Source of the DNA: Gammaproteobacteria bacterium
GTDB lineage: Bacteria; Pseudomonadota; Gammaproteobacteria; Natronospirales; REEB76
Direction: 5' to 3'
NCBI GenBank assembly: GCA_036383255.1
Contig: DASVOS010000018.1
Coordinates: 281,432 to 345,431 of the forward strand
DNA length: 64,000 nucleotides
Shown: positions 40,797-50,386 of the stretch, in pieces
Position numbering within the stretch: position 1 is the stretch's first letter
How the letters are laid out: every line of letters starts with the position of its first letter
Translations under genes and position numbers: made by a program
Notes under the pieces: model-generated
Seen by the model: the letters and a program-made list of their open reading frames with translations, nothing else
Told to the model about the DNA's origin: nothing
Databases searched by the model: none

Positions 40797-42966
40797 ACCC
40801 GACGTGGAACCGTCCTACCTCGATACGGCGGGCATCGCCGTTGCAGCTCACGCTCAGGGCGTGGTCGCCCGGCAGGAACAGCGGCAGCCGCCCGGTCATC
40901 ACGGCGTCGAGCATGTCGTCGCCCTTGTCCTCGATCCTGAGCTCCTCGAAACCGAGCCAGGCGTGCACCCGCCGCGCGCCGCCGCGGTACCTGATGTGGA
41001 ACACCGGGCTGCCATCCTGCTGGGGGTTGAAGCCGTGGCCCCAGCGCGTGGACCGGGGAGTCCACTCCACCACCTGCATGTCGCAGGGCTGGCTCGGATT
41101 GGCTTCCGAGAGGTAGGGAAGACCCAGAGACGGGATCTCCAGCGCCCGCTCCGGGTCACCGTAGAGCATGGCCGTGGTGTAGCCGGCGCCGCCCACGAGG
41201 TCGGTGCGGAACACCTGCATGTCCGCGTGCCAGCGGTTCACCTGGCGGCAGGTCTCGCTGCGGGTCTCTGGCGCACAGAACCCCGGGGTACCCCGGTCCG
41301 GCACCACCAGCAGCCGGCCGTTGCGCATGCGCGGGTGCAGCCCTGGCGGCGGCGTGAACACGTCCAGCTCCGTGGGTCCCTGCACGTGCAGCAGTCCGAG
41401 CAGCAGGCGCGGCAGCTCGTACAGCGAGATATGCCCGAGCTTGAGGGGGCCGTTGCGCCCGTCGATCACCAGCAGCGGCGTGCTCTGGTGCACCTCCAGC
41501 ATGGCCGGCGTGAACTCCTCCTCCCTGAGGCCCGTGAGCCCCGAGCGGTGGAACGGCGCGAAGCCGTCGCCGAGCACCGGCAGATGATCGCCGAAGGCCA
41601 CGATCAGCGCGTCCGGGTCGCGCGCCCTCAGGCGCTGGACGTAGGCGGCGAGTTCGGCGGTGTCGTAGTACACGCTGTCGGCATAGCCATCGATGAGCCT
41701 GTCCTTCGAACTGCCATGGATCCGGGGCGGACGCTTGCGCGCGTCCAGCTCGAACGGGTAATGGCCGCTCACGGTGGCGATGTAGGTGAAGCCCGGCCCC
41801 GGCGCCGGCTGCTTGCTGGCGAGCGTCTCCCATTGCTCGAACAGCGCCTGATCGGCCATGAAGCCGCCGTTGCGGTCGTCCGGGTCGAAGTTATCGCCAT
41901 CGTAGAATCGCTGGAAGCCCACGTGGCGGAACACATGGCCGCGGTTCCACACGCCGAAGGCGTCGGGCGTCACCGCGTAGGTGTGGTAGCCCGCCTGGGC
42001 CAGGATGCGCGGCAGGCACAGGGCCGGCCGGTCGAGGCCAGTGACGAACACGATCGCGTCGTCGAAGGCGGGCATGCCGCACAGCGCCTCGAACTCCGAG
42101 TTCGCGGTGCCCCCGCCGAATACCGGCACCAGCGCCTGGCTGTGGCCGGACTGCTCGTACAGCGCCCGGAACGCCGGCGCGAACGGGTCATGGTCGAAAT
42201 GCTCGGCCTTGAGCAGCGATGCGTCCCACAGCGTCTCCATCATGAACACGTAGACGTCACGCGGCGGTCCCGCCGCCGCGGGCCGTGGCAGCGGCACCTG
42301 CAGCGGCACGTCCCGCAACGCGGCCGCCACCTCCTCCTGTCCCGGCACGCGGCCGGCCACGGCGCGGGCGCGGGCATATTCGTTGAGCAGGAACAGGTGC
42401 GGGCCGCGCTCGTAGAAGTTGTAGATCTGGCCGAACGGCGTGTAACCGTAGAAGCGGTCCATGCCGCTCGCGATCTCCGCGGGCATCAGCCGCAGGACCC
42501 CATACACCAGCAGCAGCCCCCCGAACAGCAGCACCGGCGTGCGCCGGCGCCAGCGCAGCCCCGCGAGCGCCAGCAGCAGCAGGAGCGCGAACGGCATGGC
42601 CATGAGCACGAAGCGCCAGCCCGAGACCTGTTCGAACAATACCGGCAACGCCGTCAGGTCCGCGGGCAGCACCGGTGCCGCGAAGTACTGCATCTTGTAG
42701 GCGTTGCCGAGGTACAGGAGGCCCAGCGCCAGCACTTGAACGGCCAGGAACAGCCACCAGGGCCGCAGCAGGAGATACAGCCACCAGGCCAGCAGCGTGC
42801 AGGCCGCCATCTCGGACAGGTAGCCCGAGGGGTAGAGACTCATCTGATAGAAGTTTGACAGGAGCAGGTTGAAGAACGTCAGCAGCAGCAGCGTGCTGAG
42901 AGGAGGCAACCATAGGACGCGCCAGCGGCGCGCTCGGCTGGTCGGGGCCTCAGAAGAGCCTGACAT
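40792..42966 (-). CDS. LtaS/OpgB-like membrane phosphoglycerol transferase (alkaline phosphatase superfamily), copy 2
   Basis: A 724-aa protein with about five N-terminal membrane segments (roughly residues 20-190) followed by an extracytoplasmic sulfatase-fold domain. Catalytic-type motifs are VFMMETLWD (metal-binding Glu), GGGTANSEFE with candidate nucleophile Thr287, and AFGDHLPVLG (Asp-His metal ligands). These match lipoteichoic-acid-synthase-like phosphoglycerol transferases better than true sulfatases, because no Cys/Ser formylglycine motif is seen. After about residue 570 there is an extra C-terminal region of about 150 residues (SPVFHIRYRGGARRVHAWLGFEEL, listed by its first half). 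ATG 42966 has a GGGGGA ribosome-binding site and overlaps the upstream paralogue by 17 bases. Confidence 0.87.
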   Translation of the reverse strand: MSGSSEAPTSRARRWRVLWLPPLSTLLLLTFFNLLLSNFYQMSLYPSGYLSEMAACTLLAWWLYLLLRPWWLFLAVQVLALGLLYLGNAYKMQYFAAPVLPADLTALPVLFEQVSGWRFVLMAMPFALLLLLALAGLRWRRRTPVLLFGGLLLVYGVLRLMPAEIASGMDRFYGYTPFGQIYNFYERGPHLFLLNEYARARAVAGRVPGQEEVAAALRDVPLQVPLPRPAAAGPPRDVYVFMMETLWDASLLKAEHFDHDPFAPAFRALYEQSGHSQALVPVFGGGTANSEFEALCGMPAFDDAIVFVTGLDRPALCLPRILAQAGYHTYAVTPDAFGVWNRGHVFRHVGFQRFYDGDNFDPDDRNGGFMADQALFEQWETLASKQPAPGPGFTYIATVSGHYPFELDARKRPPRIHGSSKDRLIDGYADSVYYDTAELAAYVQRLRARDPDALIVAFGDHLPVLGDGFAPFHRSGLTGLREEEFTPAMLEVHQSTPLLVIDGRNGPLKLGHISLYELPRLLLGLLHVQGPTELDVFTPPPGLHPRMRNGRLLVVPDRGTPGFCAPETRSETCRQVNRWHADMQVFRTDLVGGAGYTTAMLYGDPERALEIPSLGLPYLSEANPSQPCDMQVVEWTPRSTRWGHGFNPQQDGSPVFHIRYRGGARRVHAWLGFEELRIEDKGDDMLDAVMTGRLPLFLPGDHALSVSCNGDARRIEVGRFHVGL

Positions 42967-45094
42967 GGAAATCCCCCACCTGCACCGGCTTGTCATCGCC
43001 GTTGCATTTCAAGGTGAGGGCACGGGAACCCGGCAGGTACAGCCGCGCGCGGCCAGACAGCGTGGCCGCGATGCGATGGTCGCGGTTGATCACCTCCAAC
43101 CGGTGCGAGCCCAACCAGGCCTGCACCCGACCGGCCTCACCCGTGTACTCGATCCAAAAGGTGGAACTGCCGCCACGGTGCGGGTTGAAGATGCGTCCCA
43201 CCCGTCCCTCCCGCGGCCCCCAGGCGGTGATGGTGATGCCGCAGGGATGCACGTCCATGGGGGCGTGGTAGCTCTCACCGGTATCAGGGATCGCCAGCTG
43301 GTAGGCATCGCCATACAGCAGCGGCACCAGGTACTCGTCGCCCGAGACCATGTCGGTACGCAGGGTCTGCATGGCCCGGTACCAGGCGTCAGCCTGCTCG
43401 CAGCCCTGCTTGGGGGCATCGCTGTCACAGAAGCGCGCCTCACCCGCGTCGTCGGTGACGAGAAAGCGCCCCTCGCCGATGGGGCGCGGATGAGTATGGG
43501 CCGGCGGCGTGAACACATCCACGGCAGCAGGCCCGGAAGCGCCCAGCAGCGACAGTACCAGGTGCGGGATCTCGAACAGCGAGAGCCGGCCGAGCTTGAG
43601 CGGTCCGCGCCGGCCATCGATGACGATGAGCGGCGTGCTCTGGCGCGCGCGCATCTGCATCGGGGTGAAGCGCTCCACGTTGTGCGGGAACAGCCTGGAA
43701 GCGGTGAAATCCCTGAGCTTGTTGCCCAGCGCCGGCAGATGGTCGCCGAACACCACGATCAGCGCGTCCGGGTCCGCAGCGCGCAGCTTGGCCAGGTAGT
43801 CGGCGAGATCGCGGGAATTGTAGTACACCGCATTGGCATAGTCGGTGACGGCGTGGTTGGGAGAGCTGGCCTTGACCACCGGTGGGCGTGTCGCCGGGTC
43901 CATCTGGAACGGATAGTGGCCGCTGGTGGTGACCGTGTACACGAACCGCGGCGCGGGTTCCTTCGGCACTCGTTCCAGCATCTGGCTGAACAGCGAGGCA
44001 TCCGCCAGGAAACCACCGTTCAGGTCGTCCAGGAAGAAGCTCTCCTTGGCATAGAACCGGCTGAAGCCCAGGTAACGGTAGACGTTGTTGCGGTTCCAGG
44101 TGCCGTATTCGTCCGGCGCCACCGCCACGGTGCGGTAGCCGGCCTGGGCCAGGAGCATCGGCAGGCAGGGCATGGCATGGACCACGCTGGTCACGAAGGC
44201 GATGCCGCCCGGCGTCACCGGCGCGCCGCAAAGCTCCTCGAACTCGGAGTTCGCGGTGCCGCCGCCGAACACCGGCACCTGCGCCCAGCCGTGGCCGGCC
44301 TCGTCCCACAAGGCGCGCAGCTCCGGCGCCATGGGGTCCTGGCTGAAGTGCACCGAACTCAGCAGCATCGGATCCCAGAACGCTTCCATCAGGATCACGT
44401 ACACATCGCGCGGCTTCTCGACCTTGAGGAGCGGCAACGGCTTGTCGAAGCCACGGTCCTTGAGCGCCGCGGCCACCTCGGCGCGCGTCGGCAGCTCCCC
44501 CTGCAGCATGCGCTGGCGCGCATACTCGTTCAGGAAGTAGACGAGCGGACCGCGCGCCTGGAAGTTATTGACCTCGATGAAGGGCTTGTAGCCGAAGAAG
44601 CCGTCGAGGCTCTTGGTGAGGGGTCCTGGCAGGAACAGGAGGGCGAGCCACAGCGGCACCACGCCGACCGCCAATGCGATGGCCGCGTAGCGATCGCGGC
44701 GGATGCCCAGCAGGAATACGAGCGCCATCGCCACCAGCGGCGACACGGCCAGCACGAAGCGCCAGCCGAACAGCACGTCCAGCAGCACCGGCAGGGTATT
44801 CGCGTCGGACGGCAGGATGGGCGCAGCCAGGAGGTCGATCTTGAGGCCGTTGCCGATGTAGAGCGTCCCCATCAGCACCGTCTGCAGCAGCAGGAACGCC
44901 CATAACGGCCGCATCAGCCAGTACAGCCAGTAGCCGAGCGCGAGCTCGGCCAGCGCGTCGGCCGCGAGGCCGGACCAGGTCAGGGTGTAGCCGAAATAAC
45001 GCCGCACCACGAGGTCGTAGACGCCCATGAGCAGCAGCGTCGAGACCAGCGGGATGAGGTGGCGGAACCGGCGGTCCCGCAGCGGAATCCTCAA
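42950..45094 (-). CDS. LtaS/OpgB-like membrane phosphoglycerol transferase (alkaline phosphatase superfamily), copy 1
   Basis: A 714-aa paralogue of the next gene with the same layout: N-terminal membrane segments, then the extracytoplasmic catalytic domain (VILMEAFWD, GGGTANSEFE with Thr280, VFGDHLPALG) and the same C-terminal extension (STFWIEYTGEAGRVQAWLG). The tandem arrangement indicates duplication with divergence, so the two may act on different positions or acceptors. In other bacteria such enzymes take phosphoglycerol from phosphatidylglycerol and place it on teichoic acid or periplasmic glucans; here the acceptor is probably the locus's glycan. The start is TTG at 45094, which overlaps the rfbB stop as TTGA. 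The next ATG is internal to the first membrane helix. Confidence 0.86.
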   Translation of the reverse strand: MRIPLRDRRFRHLIPLVSTLLLMGVYDLVVRRYFGYTLTWSGLAADALAELALGYWLYWLMRPLWAFLLLQTVLMGTLYIGNGLKIDLLAAPILPSDANTLPVLLDVLFGWRFVLAVSPLVAMALVFLLGIRRDRYAAIALAVGVVPLWLALLFLPGPLTKSLDGFFGYKPFIEVNNFQARGPLVYFLNEYARQRMLQGELPTRAEVAAALKDRGFDKPLPLLKVEKPRDVYVILMEAFWDPMLLSSVHFSQDPMAPELRALWDEAGHGWAQVPVFGGGTANSEFEELCGAPVTPGGIAFVTSVVHAMPCLPMLLAQAGYRTVAVAPDEYGTWNRNNVYRYLGFSRFYAKESFFLDDLNGGFLADASLFSQMLERVPKEPAPRFVYTVTTSGHYPFQMDPATRPPVVKASSPNHAVTDYANAVYYNSRDLADYLAKLRAADPDALIVVFGDHLPALGNKLRDFTASRLFPHNVERFTPMQMRARQSTPLIVIDGRRGPLKLGRLSLFEIPHLVLSLLGASGPAAVDVFTPPAHTHPRPIGEGRFLVTDDAGEARFCDSDAPKQGCEQADAWYRAMQTLRTDMVSGDEYLVPLLYGDAYQLAIPDTGESYHAPMDVHPCGITITAWGPREGRVGRIFNPHRGGSSTFWIEYTGEAGRVQAWLGSHRLEVINRDHRIAATLSGRARLYLPGSRALTLKCNGDDKPVQVGDFHVRLF

Positions 45095-46152
45095 GCCTTA
45101 TCTCCGCCCAGGCCGCGGCGCTCCGCCGCGGTCTTGTGGCCGGCCACCGCCTCACACCAGTCCAGGTGCGTGAGGTACCAGTCCACGGTCTTGGCCAGGC
45201 CCGAGGCAAGGTCCTCCGCCGGCTGCCAATCCAGTTCTTTCTTTATATAGCGGATGTCGATGGCATAGCGGCGGTCGTGGCCGGGCCGGTCCTGCACGAA
45301 CTTGATGAGCTCCTCATGGGGGCGGTGCTGGGAATCCGGGCGGCGCTCATCCAGCAGCTTGCAGATGGTGCGCACGATCTCGATGTTCTTGCGTTCGCCG
45401 TTGCCGCCCACGTTGTAGGTCTCACCGAGCTTGCCCTTCAGGATCACCCGCTCGATGGCGGTGCAGTGGTCCGCCACATACAGCCAGTCCCGCACCTGCT
45501 GGCCGTCGCCATACACCGGTATGGGCCGGCCGGCCAGGGCGTTCAGGATGATCACCGGGATCAGCTTCTCCGGGAACTGGTAGGGACCATAATTGTTGGA
45601 GCAGTTGGTGATGGTCACCGGCAGGCCGAAGGTGCGGTGGTAGGCCCGCACCAGGTGATCAGAGGAGGCTTTGCTGGCTGAATACGGCGAGCTCGGATCA
45701 TACGGCGTCTTCTCGTGGAACGCCGGATCGTCGGGGCCGAGGGAGCCGAACACCTCGTCGGTGGAGACGTGGTGGAAGCGGAAATCCCCCTGCTTCCCGG
45801 CCCATGCGGCCTTGGCGGCCTTCAGCAGCACGTGGGTACCGAGGATGTTGGTCCTGATGAACGCATCCGGGCCGTCGATGGAACGGTCCACGTGGGACTC
45901 GGCGGCGAAGTGCGCGACGGTGTCGATGCCCTCCTCCCGCATGAGCTGGTTGACGAGTTGCTCGTCGCAGATGTCACCCTGCACGAAGCGGAAGTTGGAC
46001 TTGCCTTCCACGTCCTTGAAGTTCAGCGTGCTCCCCGCGTACGTGAGTGCATCCAGCATCACCACCCGATCCTGCGGATGCATCTTCAGCCAGTGGTGCA
46101 GGAAGTTCGCGCCGATGAAGCCCGCGCCGCCGGTGATGAGGACCTTACGCAT
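45091..46152 (-). CDS. rfbB: dTDP-glucose 4,6-dehydratase
   Basis: The second enzyme of dTDP-L-rhamnose synthesis, 353 aa. The NAD-binding motif is GGAGFIGANFLHHW at residues 7-20, the catalytic YSASK is followed by ASSDHLVRAY, and STDEVFGSLG carries the Thr-Asp-Glu active-site triplet. NCSNNYGPYQFPEKLIP is diagnostic of RmlB. The ATG overlaps the rfbD stop by eight bases and the stop overlaps the downstream TTG start by four. The order rfbA-rfbC-rfbD-rfbB (in transcription order) completes a full rhamnose set. A TAT-ATA patch occurs near the 3' end (45244-45249). Confidence 0.97.
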   Translation of the reverse strand: MRKVLITGGAGFIGANFLHHWLKMHPQDRVVMLDALTYAGSTLNFKDVEGKSNFRFVQGDICDEQLVNQLMREEGIDTVAHFAAESHVDRSIDGPDAFIRTNILGTHVLLKAAKAAWAGKQGDFRFHHVSTDEVFGSLGPDDPAFHEKTPYDPSSPYSASKASSDHLVRAYHRTFGLPVTITNCSNNYGPYQFPEKLIPVIILNALAGRPIPVYGDGQQVRDWLYVADHCTAIERVILKGKLGETYNVGGNGERKNIEIVRTICKLLDERRPDSQHRPHEELIKFVQDRPGHDRRYAIDIRYIKKELDWQPAEDLASGLAKTVDWYLTHLDWCEAVAGHKTAAERRGLGGDKA

Positions 46153-47011
46153 CTTTGAGTTCCTTCAGCATCTTCTTCAGGTTATCGCGCCAAGGCGCGG
46201 CGCGCATGTCCAGGGCCGCCTCGGTGGAGCTGCGGTCCAGCATGCTGTAGGCCGGGCGCCGCGCCGGCGTCGGGTATTCCGCGGTGGTGATGGGGAACAC
46301 CTCCACCGGCGTCCTGAGCAGCTTGAGCTCCCGGGCGTCGGCCGCGATGGCCATCGCGAAATCGTACCAGCTCGCCGTGCCGGCATCGGTCCAGTGGTGC
46401 AGGCCGTGGAAACCGGGCGTTGCCGCCGCCTTCCACAGCACCGCTGCGATAGAGCTGGCCCAGGTGGGGCTCCCCTGCTGGTCGCTGACCACCTTCACTG
46501 TGCCCCGCTCGCCCATGAGACGCAGCATGGTGCGCACGAAGTTGTGGCCCTGGGCTGCATACACCCAGGCGGTGCGCAGCACCAGCGCCTTTGGGTCCGC
46601 CGCGAGCACCGTGCGCTCCCCTTCCAGCTTGCTCTCGCCGTAGGCGCCGAGCGGCGCGGGCCGGGCATCGGGTTTGTAGGGCTCGCTCGCCTTGCCGTCG
46701 AACACGAAGTCGGTGGAGATATGCAGGAAACGTGCGCCCTGGGCGCGGGCGGCCTCCGCCAGCCAACCCGGTGCCACGCCGTTGGCGCGGAACGCCAGGT
46801 CCCGCTCGCTCTCGGCCTTGTCCACGGCGGTATAGGCGGCGGCGTTGATGACGAGCGCAGGCGCATGCGCAGCCACCGTGCGCATCACCGCCTCGCGGTC
46901 GGTGATGTCCAGATCCTGCCGGTTGAGAGATACGAGATCGACGTGGGCGGGCTTGAGCTCAGCGAGCGCCCGCGCCACCTGGCCGCCCGCCCCCGTCACC
47001 AGGGTCTTCAC
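46145..47011 (-). CDS. rfbD: dTDP-4-dehydrorhamnose reductase
   Basis: The last step of dTDP-L-rhamnose synthesis, 288 aa. The dinucleotide motif is VTGAGGQVARALAE near the start, ISTDFVFDGKAS carries the active-site Ser-Thr-Asp, and LGAYGESKLEGE contains the catalytic YxxxK. RTAWVYAAQGHNFVRTML and YPTPARRPAYSML are typical of RmlD. The GTG start at 47011 overlaps the rfbC stop as GTGA. It is located between rfbC and rfbB in a coupled operon. Confidence 0.96.
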   Translation of the reverse strand: MKTLVTGAGGQVARALAELKPAHVDLVSLNRQDLDITDREAVMRTVAAHAPALVINAAAYTAVDKAESERDLAFRANGVAPGWLAEAARAQGARFLHISTDFVFDGKASEPYKPDARPAPLGAYGESKLEGERTVLAADPKALVLRTAWVYAAQGHNFVRTMLRLMGERGTVKVVSDQQGSPTWASSIAAVLWKAAATPGFHGLHHWTDAGTASWYDFAMAIAADARELKLLRTPVEVFPITTAEYPTPARRPAYSMLDRSSTEAALDMRAAPWRDNLKKMLKELKDA

Positions 47012-47550
47012 GGATAAGTGTCCGCTTCAGCCAGCGGCTTGCCCAGCCTGTCCTTGGGGGACAGCAGCGGCGCGCCGTTGAGGGGCCAGGCGATGCCGAG
47101 CTTGGGGTCGTCCCAGCGCAGGGTGCGCTCGTGCTCGGGGGCATAGAAGTCCGAGCACTTATAGAAGAACTCGGCGGTCTCGGACAGCACATAGAACCCA
47201 TGGGCGAAGCCCGGCGGCACCCAGAGCTGATGCTTGTTGTCGGCGGAGAGCACGGTGCCGACCCACTTGCCGAAGGTCGGGGAACTCTTGCGGATGTCCA
47301 CCGCCACATCGAACACCTCGCCCTGGGTCACTCGCACCAGCTTCCCCTGGGGCTGCTTGATCTGGTAGTGCAACCCGCGCAGCGTGCCCTTCACGGAGCG
47401 GCTGTAGTTGTCCTGCACGAACGGCACGTCGAGGCCGGCGGCAGCGAACTTGCGCGCCTCCCAGCTCTCGAAGAACCAGCCGCGCTCGTCGCCGAACACT
47501 TTTGGCTTGACGAGCACCACATCCGGGATGTCGAGGCGCTGGAACTCCAT
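47008..47550 (-). CDS. rfbC: dTDP-4-dehydrorhamnose 3,5-epimerase
   Basis: A cupin epimerase of 180 aa. VFGDERGWFFESW, GTLRGLHYQ (catalytic His) and WVPPGFAHGFYVLSE are the RmlC hallmarks, and the catalytic Tyr lies in FYKCSDFYAPEHE. The ATG at 47550 overlaps the rfbA stop by one base (TGATG) and gives the canonical N terminus [13 protein letters not shown]. Part of the complete four-gene rhamnose set. Confidence 0.96.
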   Translation of the reverse strand: MEFQRLDIPDVVLVKPKVFGDERGWFFESWEARKFAAAGLDVPFVQDNYSRSVKGTLRGLHYQIKQPQGKLVRVTQGEVFDVAVDIRKSSPTFGKWVGTVLSADNKHQLWVPPGFAHGFYVLSETAEFFYKCSDFYAPEHERTLRWDDPKLGIAWPLNGAPLLSPKDRLGKPLAEADTYP

Positions 47551-48431
47551 CAGGCCTGGGCCTCTTTGAGGAGCTTCATCAGATACTGGCCGTAGCCGCT
47601 CTTCAACAGCGGCTGCGCCAGCTTCTCCATCTGGGCCGCATCGATGAAGCCCTGGTGGAAGGCCACCTCCTCGGGGCAGGCGACCTTGAGGCCCTGGCGG
47701 TTCTCGATGGTGGCGATGAAGTTGGAAGCTTCCAGCAGCGACTCGTGGGTGCCGGTGTCGAGCCAAGCCACGCCGCGGCCGATGATCTCCACCTGCAGCG
47801 TGCCCTTGTCAAGGTACGCGACGTTCGCGTCGGTGATCTCCAGTTCGCCGCGGGCGGAGGGCTTCAAGGCCTTGGCCACGTCCACGATGCCGTTGTCGTA
47901 GAAGTAGAGTCCCGTCACGGCATAGCTGGACTTCGGTGCCTTGGGCTTCTCCTCGATGCCGAGCGCCTTGCCCTGCTTGTCGAAGTGCACCACGCCGTAG
48001 CGCTCCGGGTCCTTCACGTAGTAGGCGAACACCGTGGCGCCCTTGTCGCGGGAGGCGGCGCGGCGCAGCTGCTCGGAGAAGCCGTGGCCGTAGAAGATGT
48101 TGTCGCCCAGGATAAGGCAGACGGGATCCCTGCCGATGAACTGCTCACCCAGGATGAAGGCCTGCGCCAGCCCCTCCGGGTTCGGCTGCACCACGTAGCT
48201 CAAGGAGAGCCCCCATTGGGAGCCGTCGCCCAGCAGGTTCTTGAACATGGGGGCATCGTGGGGCGTGGTGATGACCAGGATCTCGCGGATGCCCGCCAGC
48301 ATGAGCGTGGTCAGCGGATGGTAGATCATCGGCTTGTCGTAGATCGGCAGCAGCTGCTTGCTGGTGACGCGCGTCACCGGATGCAGGCGCGTGCCCGAGC
48401 CGCCGGCCAGGATGATGCCCTTGTACTTCAT
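47550..48431 (-). CDS. rfbA: Glucose-1-phosphate thymidylyltransferase
   Basis: The first enzyme of dTDP-rhamnose synthesis, 293 aa as in E. coli RmlA. The signature [16 protein letters not shown] is at the N terminus, with [26 protein letters not shown] and [14 protein letters not shown] further on. The ATG at 48431 was chosen by the family N terminus; it lies 32 bases after cysNC. This short gap without terminator indicates that sulfate activation and rhamnose synthesis are cotranscribed. Confidence 0.97.
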   Translation of the reverse strand: MKYKGIILAGGSGTRLHPVTRVTSKQLLPIYDKPMIYHPLTTLMLAGIREILVITTPHDAPMFKNLLGDGSQWGLSLSYVVQPNPEGLAQAFILGEQFIGRDPVCLILGDNIFYGHGFSEQLRRAASRDKGATVFAYYVKDPERYGVVHFDKQGKALGIEEKPKAPKSSYAVTGLYFYDNGIVDVAKALKPSARGELEITDANVAYLDKGTLQVEIIGRGVAWLDTGTHESLLEASNFIATIENRQGLKVACPEEVAFHQGFIDAAQMEKLAQPLLKSGYGQYLMKLLKEAQA

Positions 48432-48463
48432 GTCCGTCCCCGTGGTGCCGGCCGCGGCGCGGC

Positions 48464-50386
48464 TCAGCCGTGTTTGAGTATCCCCTGGCGGCGCAGGTGC
48501 GCCATCACCTGGGCCACGCACTGCTCGACGCTGTCGCGGTCGGAACGCAGCGTGAGCTCTGCGGCCTCGGGCGCCTCGTAGGGCGCATCGATGCCCGTGA
48601 AGTTCTTGATCTCGCCGGCGCGCGCCTTGCGGTACAGGCCCTTGGGGTCGCGCTGCTCGCAGACCTCGATGGGCGTGTCCAGGAACACCTCGACGAATTC
48701 GCCCTCATCCAGGAGCTCGCGTACCAGGCGCCGGTCGGCGCGGAACGGCGAGATGAAGGCGGTGATCACGATCACGCCCGCATCCACGAACAGCCGCGCC
48801 ACCTCGCCGATGCGGCGGATGTTCTCGACCCGCGCCTCGTCGGTGAAGCCCAGGTCCTTGTTGAGGCCGTGGCGGATGTTGTCGCCGTCCAGGAGGTACG
48901 AGTGGTACCCGCCCAGGAACAGCGCCTGCTCCAGCGCGTTCGCCACCGTGGACTTGCCCGAGCCCGACAGGCCGGTCAGCCACACCACGCAAGGCTTCTG
49001 GCCCTTCTGGTTGGCGCGCTGCACCCGGCTCACCTTGTGCTCGTGCCACACCACGTTCTCGGACCTGTCCTGCAGCACCGGCTGCACCGCGCGGGTCACC
49101 ATGCCGGCGCCGACGGTGCCGTTGCTCAGGCGGTCGATGGCGATGAAGGCCCCGGTGTGGCGCGAGGAAGCGTAGGGATCGAACGCGACCTGCTCGCTGA
49201 ACACCACGCGGCACTGGGCGATCTGGTTGAGCTTGAGCTCGTCGGCCAGGTCCTTCTGCAGGGTGTTCACGTCCACCACATGGTGGATCTTCTCCACCAC
49301 GCCGCTCACGGTCTTGGCGTTGAGCTTGAACAGGTACTGCTTGCCCGGCAGCATCGGCGCATCCGACATCCAGATCAGCCAGGCGTCGAGCGTGGTGCCC
49401 ACGTGGGGTGCGCGCTCGCCGTGCACCAGCATGTCGCCGCGGCTGATGTCGATCTCGTCCGCCAGCGTCAGGGTCACCGCCATGGGCGCGTGGGCCTCGT
49501 CCAGCTCGCCCTCCCAGGTGACGATGGAGGTGACCTTGCTGGAGCGGCGCGAGGGCAGCGCCATCACGGTGTCGCCCTTCTTCACCACGCCGGCGGCGAG
49601 GGTGCCGCAGAAGCCGCGGAAGTCCAGGTTCGGGCGGTTCACGTACTGCACCGGCAGGCGCAGGTCCTTGAGGTTCACGTCGTCGCCCACGTCCACCGTC
49701 TCGAGGATGTCGAGCAGGGTCGGGCCGGCGTACCAGGGCATGTGCTCGCCGCGGTGCACCACGTTCTCTCCCACCAGGGCCGAGACCGGCACGAAGCGGA
49801 TGTCCGGCAGGTTGAGGGACTTGGCGAGCTCAAGGTAGTCCGCCTTGATGCTCTCGTAGACCTTCTGGTCGTAGCCCATCAGGTCCATCTTGTTGATGGC
49901 CACCACGGCGTGCCGGATGCCGAGCAGCGAGACGATGAAGCTGTGGCGGCGGGTCTGGGTCAGCACGCCCTTGCGCGCGTCGATGAGGATCACCGCCAGG
50001 TTCGCGGTGGACGCTCCGGTCGCCATGTTGCGGGTGTACTGCTCGTGGCCCGGCGTGTCGGCGATGATGAACTTGCGCTTCTCGGTGGTGAAGTAGCGGT
50101 AGGCCACGTCGATGGTGATGCCCTGCTCGCGCTCGGACTGCAGGCCGTCCACTAGCAGCGCCAGGTCCGGCGCCTCACCGGTGGTGCCGTGCTTCTTGCT
50201 GTCCTTCTCCAGCGAGGCCAGGTGGTCCTCGAAGATCATGTCGGTGTCGTAGAGCAGGCGGCCGATCAGGGTGCTCTTGCCGTCGTCCACGCTGCCACAG
50301 GTGATGAAGCGCAAGAGCTCCTTCTGCTGGTCCTGGCGCAGGTAGCCCTCGATGTCGTCGCGGATGAGCTTCTCTTGGGCGGACAT
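48464..50386 (-). CDS. cysNC: Bifunctional sulfate adenylyltransferase subunit 1 / adenylylsulfate kinase
   Basis: A 640-aa fusion. The N-terminal CysN GTPase has [23 protein letters not shown] and NKMDL. The C-terminal APS kinase begins near residue 460, with its P-loop [12 protein letters not shown] at 472-483 and the [15 protein letters not shown] region. Together with CysD it makes APS from sulfate and ATP, with GTP hydrolysis, and then PAPS, the sulfuryl donor of sulfotransferases. The ATG overlaps the cysD stop by one base. No cysH or cysI/cysJ reductases lie nearby, and the next gene is rfbA, so the context points to PAPS for glycan sulfation at least as much as to cysteine synthesis. 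Confidence 0.97.
   Translation of the reverse strand: MSAQEKLIRDDIEGYLRQDQQKELLRFITCGSVDDGKSTLIGRLLYDTDMIFEDHLASLEKDSKKHGTTGEAPDLALLVDGLQSEREQGITIDVAYRYFTTEKRKFIIADTPGHEQYTRNMATGASTANLAVILIDARKGVLTQTRRHSFIVSLLGIRHAVVAINKMDLMGYDQKVYESIKADYLELAKSLNLPDIRFVPVSALVGENVVHRGEHMPWYAGPTLLDILETVDVGDDVNLKDLRLPVQYVNRPNLDFRGFCGTLAAGVVKKGDTVMALPSRRSSKVTSIVTWEGELDEAHAPMAVTLTLADEIDISRGDMLVHGERAPHVGTTLDAWLIWMSDAPMLPGKQYLFKLNAKTVSGVVEKIHHVVDVNTLQKDLADELKLNQIAQCRVVFSEQVAFDPYASSRHTGAFIAIDRLSNGTVGAGMVTRAVQPVLQDRSENVVWHEHKVSRVQRANQKGQKPCVVWLTGLSGSGKSTVANALEQALFLGGYHSYLLDGDNIRHGLNKDLGFTDEARVENIRRIGEVARLFVDAGVIVITAFISPFRADRRLVRELLDEGEFVEVFLDTPIEVCEQRDPKGLYRKARAGEIKNFTGIDAPYEAPEAAELTLRSDRDSVEQCVAQVMAHLRRQGILKHG

Noticed and set aside
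40804-44905. Two long plus-strand frames opposite the LtaS-like genes
   Set aside because: Both are antisense shadows of GC-rich genes with well-preserved catalytic motifs on the other strand.
40792-45094. Annotation of the two alkaline-phosphatase-fold proteins as sulfatases
   Set aside because: No formylglycine-type C/S-x-P-x-R motif; TANSEFE with membrane helices fits LtaS-like phosphoglycerol transferases better.
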